Shown piece by piece: positions 63,152 to 64,000 of a DNA stretch of 64,000 bases. Made by a program: the position numbers and the translations under genes. Source of the stretch: DASXTW01 sp036505215 (GTDB taxonomy: Bacteria > Actinomycetota > UBA4738); contig DASXTW010000146.1 of the NCBI GenBank assembly GCA_036505215.1, positions 1 through 64,000 of the forward strand, written 5' to 3'. How positions within the stretch are numbered: position 1 is the stretch's first letter; each line of letters starts with the position of its first letter. Below the pieces are notes generated by a model, which was not told where the DNA came from, did no database searches, and was given only the letters and a program-made list of their open reading frames with translations.

Positions 63152-63204
63152 CTCCATCCTTTCCGCATCGAGCTATCACCTTATCTGCGCCCTTTCTCCC
63201 CTAG

Positions 63205-64000
63205 TCACTCCGACAGACGAACCGCCCGCAGGCCGAAGTCGCCGCCCCCCCCGGGGTTGGTACCTCCGCTCTGGTATCCCTGCCACGAGCTGACCAGGCA
63301 GATGGCGTTCGGGTCGGAGTCGCGGGCACCGCAGGCCCCGGCCGTGTCGTAGTCCCAGTCGACCCTGGTGTTCAGCACGATCTGGTTCAGTGGGTCCTCG
63401 CTGACCCAAGTGATCATGTGAGTAACGGGATCGTACGTGTAGTCGACGCCTGGCCCCGGGGCCTGGCCGTACTGATACTCTTTGTTCCCCGCGGCCTCCC
63501 GGATCCTAGGATAGAGCTTCGTCCGGTCGTTCCCCGGAAAATGCAGGTTGAGCAACGGGCATTGCACCTGAGTGGTCAGGTCGAACGTGTGATTGGGCCC
63601 CGGAGCAGTTGTGAAGTCCTTGGGGAGCGGTGGGCTGCACAAAACGTTCTGGGCACCGACCGCGTTCTGGTCGTTCCCTTTGTACACGTGGTCGATCCGG
63701 AGGACGTTGAACCCGATGATGTCGTACTTGTCCACGTTGCACTGCCCCGCCTCCTCCATAGGGGGAGTGCAGGGGTTGCCGTCCTTGTCCACCTGGCCGT
63801 TTGGGTCATTCACGGGGAAGTGTCGGAAGTGAGTCTCCAGGTTCTTCATGTCCTGGTAATGGTTGGACGCCTTCCCGACCACCTTGCACGCGTACGTGGG
63901 ATCGGGGTAGTTGAGATCCAGATTTCCGATTGGATATGAGCCGTTGATCCAGCCGTCCACGATGTTGGAAGAGACGTTGGTGCACCCGGGATTCGACTTG
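63205..64000 (-). CDS. Secreted/extracytoplasmic protein upstream of the Tad genes, 5' end outside window
   Basis: 265 visible C-terminal codons of a larger protein cut by the window edge. The region has several Cys (for example TYACKVV, GNPCTPP, GQCNVDKYD, LCSPP, VQCPLL, GACGARD, ICLVSSW), Gly-rich C-terminus and no cytoplasmic motif, so it is extracytoplasmic with disulphides. It ends 53 nt before cpaB on the same strand, so it is likely a Tad-linked TadE/TadG-like pseudopilin or secreted substrate, but I could not identify the domain. Function uncertain. Confidence 0.6.
   Translation of the reverse strand, partial: KSNPGCTNVSSNIVDGWINGSYPIGNLDLNYPDPTYACKVVGKASNHYQDMKNLETHFRHFPVNDPNGQVDKDGNPCTPPMEEAGQCNVDKYDIIGFNVLRIDHVYKGNDQNAVGAQNVLCSPPLPKDFTTAPGPNHTFDLTTQVQCPLLNLHFPGNDRTKLYPRIREAAGNKEYQYGQAPGPGVDYTYDPVTHMITWVSEDPLNQIVLNTRVDWDYDTAGACGARDSDPNAICLVSSWQGYQSGGTNPGGGGDFGLRAVRLSE

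Overview
The window is a dense, GC-rich bacterial chromosome segment. Most intergenic gaps are short and GTG or TTG starts are frequent. Several traits point to Actinomycetota, probably an uncultivated soil-type lineage: an LCP cell-wall protein next to gatCAB, an ECF sigma factor with an RskA-like anti-sigma factor, an acyl-CoA carboxylase beta subunit followed by an epsilon-like ORF, an RskA/LCP/Tad repertoire and many acyl-CoA enzymes. That placement is inference from gene content; there is no rRNA marker here.

Layout. 1-6.2 kb: branched-chain aminotransferase (cut by the window edge), a lipoprotein, an unusual PqqD/thioredoxin/HPrK-like fusion, and a serine-biosynthesis pair (serA plus a class V aminotransferase). 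6.2-16.3 kb: a diiron ferritin-like protein, gatB, a drug/metabolite exporter, the LCP-gatC-gatA operon, an acetyl-CoA synthetase-like ligase and a sigma/anti-sigma pair. 16.3-26.9 kb: MarR-MFS pair, thioesterase, two paralogous polytopic membrane proteins with a VapBC module between them, a coupled padR-acyl-CoA dehydrogenase pair divergent from a CPBP protease, and a thiolase. 27-35.4 kb: a divergent FtsH-like protease, an XRE regulator, a methylmalonyl-CoA epimerase-like protein, a secreted propeller-like protein, a three-gene ACAD/APH/HAD operon resembling a split ACAD10, and a Cas4/RecB-like Fe-S nuclease. 35.4-44.4 kb: carboxylase beta plus epsilon, small proteins, a glycosyltransferase, an amidohydrolase, 3-hydroxyacyl-CoA dehydrogenase, DedA, a coiled-coil M23 peptidase and another acyl-CoA dehydrogenase.

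44.4-55.2 kb: a glycolipid-binding family protein with a large cyclase/ATPase/TPR protein, then a leucine/isovalerate-type degradation cluster (biotin carboxylase, HMG-CoA-lyase-like, enoyl-CoA hydratase, carboxyltransferase) interrupted by a frameshifted SDR gene on the other strand. 55.2-64 kb: another polytopic membrane protein, a 32-residue one-TM protein, and a Tad-pilus/secretion operon (secreted protein, cpaB, cpaE, tadA, a VWA-tadB fusion, tadC) read right to left.

The metabolic theme is branched-chain amino acid and acyl-CoA turnover: ilvE, liu-type genes, three acyl-CoA dehydrogenases, thiolase, hydratase, 3-hydroxyacyl-CoA dehydrogenase, carboxylases and an epimerase. The most unusual items are the PqqD/Trx/HPrK-like fusion, the split ACAD10-like operon, the VWA-TadB fusion, the HMG-CoA-lyase homologue with serine at the catalytic-loop cysteine, and the FtsH with an altered Walker B. 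I saw no CRISPR array, IS element, tRNA or rRNA, and no gene-free stretch over 300 bases apart from 56711-57116, which holds only the 32-codon ORF.
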